The notes under the pieces are model-generated. The model was not told where the DNA came from, ran no database searches, and worked only from the letters and a program-made list of their open reading frames with translations. A stretch of DNA of 12,107 nucleotides, taken from NCBI GenBank assembly GCA_026990725.1, contig JALXCX010000377.1:1-12107 (forward strand), written 5' to 3'. Made by a program: the position numbers and the translations under genes. Every line of letters begins with the position of its first letter. Within the stretch, counting starts at the first letter, position 1. Source of the DNA: Desulfobulbaceae bacterium. GTDB taxonomy: Bacteria > Desulfobacterota > Desulfobulbia > Desulfobulbales > Desulfobulbaceae. This document shows, piece by piece, positions 1 to 6,646 of the stretch.

Positions 1-16
1 TCAAAAAGTGGAGCAC

Positions 17-751
17 ATGAGTAGCGGCCAGAAAATAAAGCAGCCATTTTGGGAAGTGCAGGTTTCAATCGCCAATGGAACTGCAAAGATGTCCCAACCC
101 TCTCTTGCCAAATTACACCATGAAATTTTGGAAGAGATGGGGTCGCCCCCCTGTCAGGAGTTGATAGACTATTTTATAAGTATCGTTGATATCCCCGCAA
201 AAGAAGTTGAAGAATATTATCAATTCATAGGGCAGACAGTTAAGTCTGGTCCTGCTTCACTCCCTTATGATCTTATTCACAGAATAGCCCATGAGGACAA
301 TCCCTCGGTATTGAAATTTCGTCAGGCATACAGAAGTGAATTTAAAAAAGATCCAACAGAAAAAATTATCAGGCGTTTTTTGCAGGAGGCTCAGGCTGGT
401 GGGGCGGGTAAATCTGTTCGTAATGATAAACGTCTTTATATCAATTTTGCTCAAGCCTTTGCCGGCAGCCAGCAACCTACGGTGCTAAAATTTAGAAATT
501 CTTTTATAGAACAGTTCAAAACACCTCCACCTGATGAGGTAACGGAATATTTTTTAAAAGTTATTTCAGAGACACCCAAAATCAGTGCTGACTCAGAAGA
601 TTATGAGGCCAGAATTAATTTTGCCAAAACTGTCGCAAATGGTTTGATTTCAACGGTGCTTCAATTTCGCCAGGCTTATGAAAAGGTCTACGGTGAGAAA
701 CCAACAACCGAGATAATTAACGTTTTTATTGAGAGTTTACCAAGACGATAA
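17..751 (+). CDS. Repeat-built hypothetical protein, ~244 aa
   Basis: I do not recognise this protein. It is predicted soluble and helical, with no signal peptide or membrane segment. It is made of about four copies of a ~43-residue unit. The second half of each copy follows the pattern FRxxYxxxFxxxPxxEIIxxFLxxI, for example KFRQAYRSEF, KFRNSFIEQF and QFRQAYEKVY. The first half of the later copies resembles INFAxxxAxxxxxTVLKFR. Copies three and four (about 440-570 and 616-742) match best; the first, near the N-terminus, is the most diverged. The start is uncertain. ATG at 17 has GGAG only 3 bases upstream, GTG at 8 is also in frame, and the frame is open to the window edge, so the gene could begin earlier. 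No terminator is visible after the stop. The regular repeat suggests a protein-interaction scaffold, which is inference only. Confidence 0.7.
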   Translation: MSSGQKIKQPFWEVQVSIANGTAKMSQPSLAKLHHEILEEMGSPPCQELIDYFISIVDIPAKEVEEYYQFIGQTVKSGPASLPYDLIHRIAHEDNPSVLKFRQAYRSEFKKDPTEKIIRRFLQEAQAGGAGKSVRNDKRLYINFAQAFAGSQQPTVLKFRNSFIEQFKTPPPDEVTEYFLKVISETPKISADSEDYEARINFAKTVANGLISTVLQFRQAYEKVYGEKPTTEIINVFIESLPRR

Positions 752-832
752 ATGAACAGATTTAATTTAATCTTGACTATTGCTGAAAAAGTATAGCTTT
801 ATGAACAGAAGTTTTATGGATTCTACACCTTT

Positions 833-851
833 CCTGATTTAACACATCAGG
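833..851. promoter_or_regulatory. Small hairpin/operator-like inverted repeat in a gene-free gap
   Basis: CCTGAT and ATCAGG form a perfect 6-bp inverted repeat around a 7-base spacer, midway through the gap between 752 and 967. No T-run follows, so it is not an intrinsic terminator. It could be a protein-binding site for the gene starting at 968, but nothing identifies the protein. I see no convincing promoter in the rest of the gap. TTGCAC at 865 and TACAAG at 888 have 17-base spacing but match the sigma-70 consensus poorly. Confidence 0.25.
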
Positions 852-967
852 GTATAGTGGTACATTGCACTCGTGTTATGTTTTTTTTACAAGGACAAGT
901 TTCTGAACGTGAAAAGACAAATACTTAAAAGGCAATATTTTTAACAATCATCCTAAAGGATAGACCT

Positions 968-1723
968 ATGTATCAATCATTGCTCCCGATAATCAAGCCG
1001 CTGATATTTGAGGGAAAGAGCGGTGTCCTGGAAATAGAGTATAAATATGACGACTCAGCACGTCTTTATGTAAAAGAGGGGATCATTGAACAGGTCGAAA
1101 CCAAGTCCCTGAGAGGGAAAAAAGCAGCCAATATGTGCATGCAATGGGTGAGTTTTACGGCAAATTTCAACGAGGGTGAACAGGGGCAATACACTCTTGA
1201 TCCTGAGATTGACACAATGTCCTTGTTGTCTTTTCTGGAAAAGTCGGCAAAGAATATTAAAATAATCAATAAAAATATACCGTCAAACGAAATTGTCTAT
1301 CAAGTGGATACAAAAAAGCTTAATTCCATACAAAATCTGAATGCCAAAGATCTTAAAATGGCACTCCTTTTTGATGGACAGCGGAGTCTAACCCATATTA
1401 TCCCGATATCTGGTTTATCGGAACTGGCAGTGCTGACAAGAACATGCCGTTTAATTCTTGCAGGAGTCGCTCAGGAAGGGGTGGTTAAAGATGTTTTACC
1501 GAAACATGAACGTCAGGATTTTTTAGACAAACTTGATGAAACACTAGTTGATTTAGTTGGACCTGCAGCTTCTATTCTCATTGACGATGGTTTTGATGAA
1601 ATTGGATCAAAGCCAGATACCCTGGCTAAAGAGGATATCGGGCCACTCCTTTCAGCTATTGGCGAAAATCTTGATGATGCAGAAAAAACGGCTCTTAATG
1701 CATGGGGTGGTAAATACATGTAA
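968..1723 (+). CDS. PATAN/DUF4388-like protein with DUF8082-like C-terminus
   Basis: This 251-residue protein is probably cytoplasmic and probably part of a signalling system. Residues ~1-115 look like the PATAN/DUF4388 fold: an N-terminal 'GVLEIEY' strand, then 'ARLYVKEGIIEQVET', then a GKKAAN helix and a 'SFTANF' strand, which is the usual 'low-level marker, hydrophobic strand, G-I-I' layout of that family. A middle part (~116-175) resembles the small helical segments found in these proteins. The C-terminus (~180-251) contains 'LVDLVGPAASIL' and an acidic helical tail, like the DUF8082 domain that often ends bacterial kinases and PATAN proteins. There is no kinase, receiver or membrane segment. 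An AAAGGA Shine-Dalgarno lies ~7 bases before the ATG. In related bacteria such proteins accompany small GTPases or type IV pilus/gliding regulators, but no such partner is in view. Domain assignments are by eye. Confidence 0.7.
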   Translation: MYQSLLPIIKPLIFEGKSGVLEIEYKYDDSARLYVKEGIIEQVETKSLRGKKAANMCMQWVSFTANFNEGEQGQYTLDPEIDTMSLLSFLEKSAKNIKIINKNIPSNEIVYQVDTKKLNSIQNLNAKDLKMALLFDGQRSLTHIIPISGLSELAVLTRTCRLILAGVAQEGVVKDVLPKHERQDFLDKLDETLVDLVGPAASILIDDGFDEIGSKPDTLAKEDIGPLLSAIGENLDDAEKTALNAWGGKYM

Positions 1724-1847
1724 TTGACTCTTGTTTTTTCCCGGACGAGAAAAGTCTGATACATAGATTAGAATAGGCACTTGAATTGATTTAACTTCCA
1801 GGTGGCTTAACCTCAATAAGCTGCACAATGTTTGTTGTAAAACTCTT

Positions 1848-1909
1848 GCGAACGGGTAATTCGCGTTCCTCTAAGGACTACATTTCTTTTGTCTACCGTC
1901 ATCAGGTAG
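1848..1909 (+). other. Two small hairpins in the leader upstream of the kinase gene
   Basis: The 263-bp stretch between the PATAN-like gene and the kinase start has no gene. It contains GCGAA/TTCGC (1848-1852 with 1860-1864, 7-base loop) and CTACC/GGTAG (1893-1897 with 1905-1909, 7-base loop), ending ~78 bases before the ATG. These could be mRNA leader structures or chance. I recognise no riboswitch family and see no clear -35/-10 or -24/-12 promoter here. Confidence 0.2.
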
Positions 1910-1986
1910 GATTCACCTTGGTTTTTATCAGTGTTTAGTTGAAAAATGACTTGCTATCAAGAGGAGAGATAGGTCATTATTCCTGC

Positions 1987-3888
1987 ATGAAAAGTCGCTT
2001 TAAACAATCAAAATTTCTAACTTGGTTTTTATGGTTTGTTCTTTTGCTCGTTTTTCTGATCCTGCTTGTTCTAACAGAGCGTTGGACAAGGGCTTTAGAG
2101 CTTAATAGTATAGCTGCTAAAGCTGAAGATTCGCTGAATGTCTATACTGGTGATCTCCTTATAGAACTCGATAAATTTGAAGCACTCCCGTTCATTCTCT
2201 CAAAAAATCCTTTATTTTTGCAACTTCTTCAGTCTCCTGGTGATAGCAGGAAGAGACAAGTTGTTAATGCAGAACTTGAACGGATTAATAACCTGGCCGA
2301 AACTTCGGCAGTATATATCCTGAATGCTCATGGCCGGGTTGTTTCTTCCAGTAATTGGAACCAGAAAGTCTCATTTATTGGTGAAGATTTGAGTTTTCGT
2401 CCGTATTTCCAACAAGCTATGCAAGGTGATCCCGGACATTATTATGCTCTTGGCAATACATCAAAAATTCGTGGTTACTATTTTGCGGCCCCAATTTATA
2501 AAGGGGAAAGAATTATTGGCGCGATTACTGTTAAAGTACATCTGCAACGCTTTGAAGACAACTGGGCCAAAGGTTTTGAAAAAGTAGTAGTTACAGACCC
2601 GCATGGTGTTATTTTTATTTCCAGCTATAAACTCTGGCTTCTCCAGTCTTTGTATCCTTTACAAAACCAGACTATTAAAAAACTGCAGGAAAGTCAACGC
2701 TATGGCAATATTACACCGCAATCGTTGAGTTCTGGTGAGCCATTTTCAGATAAGGATGGCTTGTGTTTTATATCTTTAAAATCCGGAAGTCTTCCCTATG
2801 TGAAAGCCGGGAATGAAGCAAGAAGGAATCAACTGTATTTGATTAGATCTCAAGAAATGCCCGATGCCGGCTGGACAGTTCACATTATTTCAGATATTTC
2901 TCATGTTGACACTCAAGTCAGAAATATTGTGCTACTGGTCGCTTTTTTGCTTATTATACTCTTTCTCAGCAGCGCGTTGCTACATAACAAAAAAAGGGCA
3001 ATCTCCAGGCAGAAAGAGATTGAATTACAGGCGAATAAAGCGTTGAAGGAGCTTAACGAACAACTTGAACAGCGAGTGCAGGAAAGGACTCATGAATTAA
3101 CCCGTGCCAACCTCCATCTTACTCGTGAGGTTCAGGAAAGGAAGCGAACAGAACAGGAACTGCGTGATACCCATGAAGAACTTATTCAGGCTGGTAAACT
3201 TGCAGCAATCGGCCAGATGTCTGCAAGCATCACCCATGAAATTAGCCAGCCGCTTGCTGCTATTCAAATGTATGCAGAGAATTCTCTTGTTCTGTTTGAT
3301 GATGGTGAGCCGGAACAGGTGCGAATAAATCTGAACGATATTACAGAACTAGTTATTAAAATGTCTCGTATCACGACTCATCTTAAATCGTTTGCCCGAA
3401 AGTCCAGTGGTACGTTAAAGTCGGTTGGTCTCAGGTTGTCCATTCAAAATGTTATGATTTTGCTTTCCATGGAAATTAAAAAGACCGGAACCATAATTAA
3501 TAACATGGTTGATGAACAAATATTTGTTCTGGCAGACCAGCTCCGGCTTGAACAGGTCTTTATGAATATTATTTCTAATGCCCTGGATGCTGTGGATGGA
3601 CAAGAAGAGAAAACAATAGATGTCACAGCTGAAAAGCAGAAAAAAATTATTGAGTTGCGAGTACACGATTCCGGACCAGGAATTAGCAAAGAGAATTTCA
3701 AGGTTATTTTTGAACCTTTTTTTACCAGGAAGCAGCGTGGTAAGGGGCTTGGTCTTGGTCTTTCGTTGTCCAAATCAATTATGATTGATTTGGGAGGATC
3801 TATTCAGGTCGAAAATCACAGGGATGGTGGGGCTGTTTTCAAAGTTCATCTCAAGCGCAGTTGTCGACGTTCACAGGACGGTATATGA
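1987..3888 (+). CDS. dctB: DctB-like sensor histidine kinase
   Basis: This is a 633-residue inner-membrane sensor kinase that should phosphorylate the response regulator encoded next to it. TM1 is at ~11-30, with basic residues before it. A large periplasmic region of ~31-312 looks like a double-PDC (dCache) sensor, with 'YILNAHGRVVSSS', 'FRPYFQQAM' and 'GYYFAAPIY' as typical elements. TM2 is ~314-333. A long coiled coil follows (~345-400, 'LNEQLEQRVQERT'), then HisKA with H417 in 'THEISQPLAAI', the HExxQPL box of the DctB group. The ATPase domain has N531 in 'NIISNALDAV', 'DSGPGI' at 561-566, 'FEPFFT' and 'GKGLGLGLS'. The ATG at 1987 is preferred: an in-frame TTG at 1939 lacks a ribosome site, although the strong GAGGAGAG (1961-1968) is unusually far from the ATG. 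Its stop overlaps the next start (ATGA). The symbol reflects family membership; the ligand (C4-dicarboxylate, acidic amino acid or other) is not shown. Confidence 0.93.
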   Translation: MKSRFKQSKFLTWFLWFVLLLVFLILLVLTERWTRALELNSIAAKAEDSLNVYTGDLLIELDKFEALPFILSKNPLFLQLLQSPGDSRKRQVVNAELERINNLAETSAVYILNAHGRVVSSSNWNQKVSFIGEDLSFRPYFQQAMQGDPGHYYALGNTSKIRGYYFAAPIYKGERIIGAITVKVHLQRFEDNWAKGFEKVVVTDPHGVIFISSYKLWLLQSLYPLQNQTIKKLQESQRYGNITPQSLSSGEPFSDKDGLCFISLKSGSLPYVKAGNEARRNQLYLIRSQEMPDAGWTVHIISDISHVDTQVRNIVLLVAFLLIILFLSSALLHNKKRAISRQKEIELQANKALKELNEQLEQRVQERTHELTRANLHLTREVQERKRTEQELRDTHEELIQAGKLAAIGQMSASITHEISQPLAAIQMYAENSLVLFDDGEPEQVRINLNDITELVIKMSRITTHLKSFARKSSGTLKSVGLRLSIQNVMILLSMEIKKTGTIINNMVDEQIFVLADQLRLEQVFMNIISNALDAVDGQEEKTIDVTAEKQKKIIELRVHDSGPGISKENFKVIFEPFFTRKQRGKGLGLGLSLSKSIMIDLGGSIQVENHRDGGAVFKVHLKRSCRRSQDGI

Positions 3889-5234
3889 AAAAAAAAGGGC
3901 AGGTTATTCTCATTGATAATGATCCGCATGTCTGCAGGGCTGCAGGCCAAACACTTACGCTTGCCGGTTTTGAAACACACTCGTTTCAGGAAGCTGTCTC
4001 TGCACTCAAACAGATACAAAAAGATTGGCCAGGTGTTATTGTAACAGATGTTCGCATGGAACCACTGGATGGTTTTGACTTTTTGGAACAGGTTATGGAA
4101 CGTGATGCTGATCTGCCTGTCATTTTGATCACTGGACACGGTGAGGTCAGTATGGCGGTGGAGGCCATGAGAAAAGGGGCCTATGATTTTATTGAAAAGC
4201 CACTTTCAACAAAGCATCTTGTCGATGTTGTCTCCAGAGCCCAAGAAAAACGTCAGCTTGTGCTTGATAACCGGTCTTTGCGTGCAAGAATTGATGAAAA
4301 AGAAGGGCTTGATTCAATTATTATAGGACGGAATGCAGGTATTGCCCAGTTAAGGCGTCAGATACTAAATATTGCTGATACAGATACTGATGTGCTGATT
4401 AGAGGTGAAACCGGAACGGGAAAGGAGCTGGTAGCACGGTGTCTGCACGAACAATCCAGTCGTTGTACCCAACAGTTTGTTGCTATTAACTGCGGAGCCA
4501 TTGCGGAAACCATCATTGAAAATGAATTGTTTGGACACGACCCGGGAGCGTTTACCGGAGCAGACAAGGTGTATATTGGTAAATTTGAACAGGCCGATGG
4601 AGGTACGCTGTTTCTTGACGAAATTGAATCCATGCCTAACGCCTTACAGGTCCGGTTACTTAGAGTATTACAGGAAAGAACGATTGAACGACTTGGTGGT
4701 TCACGGGTCATCTCGCTTGATTTGCGAATTGTCGCAGCAAGTAAAAAAAATCTTAAACAGGCCTGCGAAGAGGGCCTGTTTCGTGAAGATCTATACTATC
4801 GCCTGAACGTAGCCAATTTAGAGATACCTCCTTTGCGGAACAGGGTTGAGGATATTCCATTATTGTACTCTTTATTTATTGAAAGAGCAGCAAAACGGCT
4901 TGGACGTCCGGTTCCTGAAATAACGAGTGGTCTTCTCCATCAGCTCATGCAGCGAAGATGGACAGGGAATGTCAGGGAGCTGGAAAATGCAGCTGAAAGG
5001 CATGTGCTTGGCCTGGAAGATTCTTGTTCGTTGGCCCAAGATGCCTCGGAAGCTTCAGAGAATAAACTTGCCCTGATTGATAAAATTAATGCCTTTGAGA
5101 AATGTCTGATAGCCCGTGAGCTTGAAAGAAATGACGGGAGCATTACGGCTACTTTCACGTCGCTTGGGCTACCTCGGAAAACTTTGTATTATAAGATGAA
5201 AAAACATGGTCTGTTAAAAAATCAAGACTCTTAA
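3885..5234 (+). CDS. dctD: DctD-like sigma-54-dependent response regulator
   Basis: This 449-residue NtrC-family activator is the partner of the upstream kinase. The receiver domain (1-~120) has the acidic pair in 'LIDNDP', phospho-acceptor D55 in 'VTDVRM', T/S in 'LITGHG' and K105 in 'EKP'. The AAA+ domain (~145-380) has Walker A GETGTGKE at 174-181, the sigma-54 contact loop GAFTGA at 221-226, Walker B 'TLFLDE' with D245-E246, and an 'FREDLYYRLN' arginine-finger region. The C-terminal Fis-type helix-turn-helix is at ~410-445 ('LGLPRKTLYYKMKKHGL'). The ATG at 3885 is chosen because it overlaps the kinase stop (ATGA) and has AGGA 6 bases upstream; an in-frame TTG at 3861 would add 8 residues. 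'FGHDPGAFTGA' carries DP where EK or EA is commoner, a minor variant. The likely target is the -24/-12 promoter at 5513. Confidence 0.96.
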   Translation: MKKKGQVILIDNDPHVCRAAGQTLTLAGFETHSFQEAVSALKQIQKDWPGVIVTDVRMEPLDGFDFLEQVMERDADLPVILITGHGEVSMAVEAMRKGAYDFIEKPLSTKHLVDVVSRAQEKRQLVLDNRSLRARIDEKEGLDSIIIGRNAGIAQLRRQILNIADTDTDVLIRGETGTGKELVARCLHEQSSRCTQQFVAINCGAIAETIIENELFGHDPGAFTGADKVYIGKFEQADGGTLFLDEIESMPNALQVRLLRVLQERTIERLGGSRVISLDLRIVAASKKNLKQACEEGLFREDLYYRLNVANLEIPPLRNRVEDIPLLYSLFIERAAKRLGRPVPEITSGLLHQLMQRRWTGNVRELENAAERHVLGLEDSCSLAQDASEASENKLALIDKINAFEKCLIARELERNDGSITATFTSLGLPRKTLYYKMKKHGLLKNQDS

Positions 5235-5288
5235 CCGGGTCAATTTTGACTCAGTGGTCCATTTCCAACTGGCTAATCCTGACCCGTT
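5233..5288. repeat. Imperfect inverted repeat, possible IS21-type end remnant
   Basis: The outer arms AAC(C)GGGTCA (5233-5242) and TGACCCGTT (5280-5288) pair around ~37 bases. Inside are a small self-pairing GTCAATTTTGAC (5240-5251) and two similar units of the form GGTCAATTTTGACT..GG and GGTCCATTTCCAACTGG. Repeated GGTCAnTTT..CTGG-type units are reminiscent of the multiple terminal repeats of IS21-family elements, but no transposase is nearby. The structure begins at the stop codon of the response regulator, so it could also serve as a weak transcription terminator, although the following T-run (CTTTTT, ~5297-5302) is not adjacent. Confidence 0.3.
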
Positions 5289-5332
5289 AGTTTCCGCTTT
5301 TTCCTGCCTTATCTTCATTTTTGTTTATGGTC

Positions 5333-5349
5333 TTTTTTTTTAAAAAAAA
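5333..5349. promoter_or_regulatory. T9A8 tract, probable intrinsically curved DNA
   Basis: Nine T followed by eight A form one uninterrupted tract ~165 bp upstream of the sigma-54 promoter. Such tracts stiffen or bend DNA and could help a bound activator reach the promoter. It could equally be a relic of the gene boundary. The surrounding gap 5235-5730 (496 bp) has no gene on either strand that I can support; it is the regulatory region for the transporter operon. Confidence 0.35.
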
Positions 5350-5385
5350 TGATATCCTCCCTTGGAGCTTATCTACATTAGAATC

Positions 5386-5422
5386 TGCAAACAAGAGAAC
5401 AGATTATTTCCCTGAGTTTGCA
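5386..5422. promoter_or_regulatory. Candidate enhancer site for the DctD-like activator
   Basis: TGCAAAC (5386-5392) and GTTTGCA (5416-5422) are perfect inverted 7-mers, 30 bp centre to centre, close to three helical turns. The right arm lies in an 8-bp perfect palindrome, TTTGCAAA (5417-5424). The pair sits 90-130 bp upstream of the -24/-12 promoter, the usual position for an NtrC-family upstream activating sequence. Assignment to this regulator is inference; no consensus for this subfamily is known to me. Confidence 0.4.
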
Positions 5423-5512
5423 AAAGAATGTTAAAGCATAAAATTAATTACAGATATGTTGATCATGTTTATTTGGTTTTTTAGTTGTTTTACAAAATTG
5501 TCGTGTTTGAAA

Positions 5513-5528
5513 TGGTATTTAAATTGCA
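5513..5528 (+). promoter_or_regulatory. Sigma-54 (-24/-12) promoter of the transporter operon
   Basis: TGGTATTTAAATTGCA matches the RpoN consensus TGGCAC-N5-TTGCA in its key parts. GG at 5514-5515 and GC at 5526-5527 are exactly 10 bases apart, and the TTGCA block is complete. Transcription would start near 5539, giving a ~192-base leader before the binding-protein ATG. The adjacent upstream gene encodes a sigma-54 activator with an intact GAFTGA loop, which strongly supports this site. Confidence 0.8.
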
Positions 5529-5574
5529 AATAATAAATAATCAGTAAAATTTACAATGTTCAACCACTATCAGG

Positions 5575-5608
5575 ATCAACCTGTCCCAAGATTTGCAGGT
5601 TGATTTTT
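5575..5608 (+). terminator. Leader hairpin with U-run: attenuator or short-RNA terminator
   Basis: ATCAACCTG (5575-5583) and CAGGTTGAT (5596-5604) form a perfect 9-bp stem. Within the 12-base loop, CAA and TTG can pair further. The stem runs directly into T5 (the last stem base plus four more, 5604-5608) followed by ATTA. It lies between the sigma-54 promoter and the binding-protein gene, ending ~70 bases after the expected start. It has the form of a moderate intrinsic terminator, so most transcripts might stop here unless a downstream signal intervenes. A plain stabilising leader stem is the alternative. Confidence 0.5.
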
Positions 5609-5730
5609 ATTACGATTTTCTTTGCAGCCTTGCTGCTCTCAACAGTTTATTTTATCGCGTCATCGTTTTTAACGTGATTCATAGGTAGAAACAGATTCGT
5701 TTGTTGTTTAATTCAAGAAAAGGAGGGAGC

Positions 5731-6645
5731 ATGAAACACACCAGACGTCGTGGAATTCAATTAGTAGTTACCACATTGTTTTTTATAATGATGTCGACTA
5801 CAGGATTGATCGCCGGAGAGGCAGATTACAGTTCTCCAACATTAACTCAAATCCTTGCAAATAAGGTTTTGCGTGTTGGGGTTAATCCACTCTTTAAACC
5901 TTTTTCGTTTGCCAACAACGGTAAACAAGAAGGTGTTGACATCGACATAGCCAAGCTTTTAGCCAAGAAGCTAGGCGTTGAGGCCAAGATCGTGGTACCC
6001 AAGTCGTTTTCTGATCTTATTCCAATGTTGCAGGCAAACGACATTGATATGATCATTGCTGGTATGAGTATCACTTTTAACAGATCAAAAGTGATCGATT
6101 TTACTGATCCGTATTTTGAAACTGGTCTTTCTATTTTATTGAATAAAGTCAGCTCGGTTGGCTTGGGTATTTCCGCAGCTCCTGATTATGCCTCATTAAA
6201 AAATGAGCTACTCAGCAATGGAAAAATGGGGCAGCTCAATATTGCCGTAACAAAAGGTAAAGCGCCGGAACGAGCTGTACCTGTTTTCTTCCCTGGTGCC
6301 AATATTAAGGCGTATGCCAGCAATGAAGAAGCCGCTGCCGCGACCCTGAAAGGTGAAGCGGACATCATGGTGCATGACGAAATTTTCCTTAAGGTTTGGC
6401 TTAAAGAGAATGCTAAAACAGCGAAGTATAGAGCTGTTGTGTTAGACCCTCCTTTTAAACCCGACTATTATGGCATTGGCATTCGGAAAGGGAATCAGGA
6501 TTTATTGAATATGCTGAATGTTTTTGTTCGGGACCTTCACTCAAATGGTCAGGTTGAACAATTTTTGGGACATTACCTGCCGATTTCTACCAAGGTGGTA
6601 ACCCGAAGCTACAACCTCAACGATGACTATTATGGAGGAGACTGA
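5731..6645 (+). CDS. Family-3 periplasmic solute-binding protein (amino-acid type)
   Basis: This 304-residue secreted binding protein captures the substrate in the periplasm. A basic N-terminus (KHTRRR) and hydrophobic core (~9-27) form a signal peptide, with cleavage expected near 'IAGEA' (29-31). The mature part is a typical two-lobe SBP_bac_3 protein: 'LRVGVNPLFKPFSF', 'GVDIDIAKLLAKKLG', 'DIDMIIAGMSIT', 'VIDFTDPYF'. R118 in 'FNRSKVIDF' and D216 in 'DIMVHDE' sit where family members bind the alpha-carboxylate and alpha-amine, so an amino-acid ligand is plausible. The start is the ATG with AGGAGG 4 bases upstream; an in-frame TTG at 5701 is ignored. Such proteins normally serve ABC importers, yet the next gene, one base after the stop, is a secondary symporter and no ABC genes of this type are nearby. 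Expression probably depends on the sigma-54 promoter at 5513. Confidence 0.93.
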   Translation: MKHTRRRGIQLVVTTLFFIMMSTTGLIAGEADYSSPTLTQILANKVLRVGVNPLFKPFSFANNGKQEGVDIDIAKLLAKKLGVEAKIVVPKSFSDLIPMLQANDIDMIIAGMSITFNRSKVIDFTDPYFETGLSILLNKVSSVGLGISAAPDYASLKNELLSNGKMGQLNIAVTKGKAPERAVPVFFPGANIKAYASNEEAAAATLKGEADIMVHDEIFLKVWLKENAKTAKYRAVVLDPPFKPDYYGIGIRKGNQDLLNMLNVFVRDLHSNGQVEQFLGHYLPISTKVVTRSYNLNDDYYGGD

Positions 6646-6646
6646 T

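Noticed and set aside
833..851. Hairpin as terminator of the first gene
   Set aside because: It is short and has no following T-run; it lies ~80 bases after the stop.
858..869. TGGTACATTGCA as a sigma-54 promoter
   Set aside because: GG and GC are only 6 bases apart; the -24/-12 class needs 10.
3104..3773. Additional short open frames inside the kinase gene on both strands
   Set aside because: They lie wholly within a well-supported gene, lack ribosome sites and show no recognisable domain; they are shadows of the real frame.
5731..6645. Binding protein as part of the downstream Pot-like ABC importer
   Set aside because: It is on the opposite strand, separated by a bidirectional terminator, and that importer has its own binding protein at 11907-12107.
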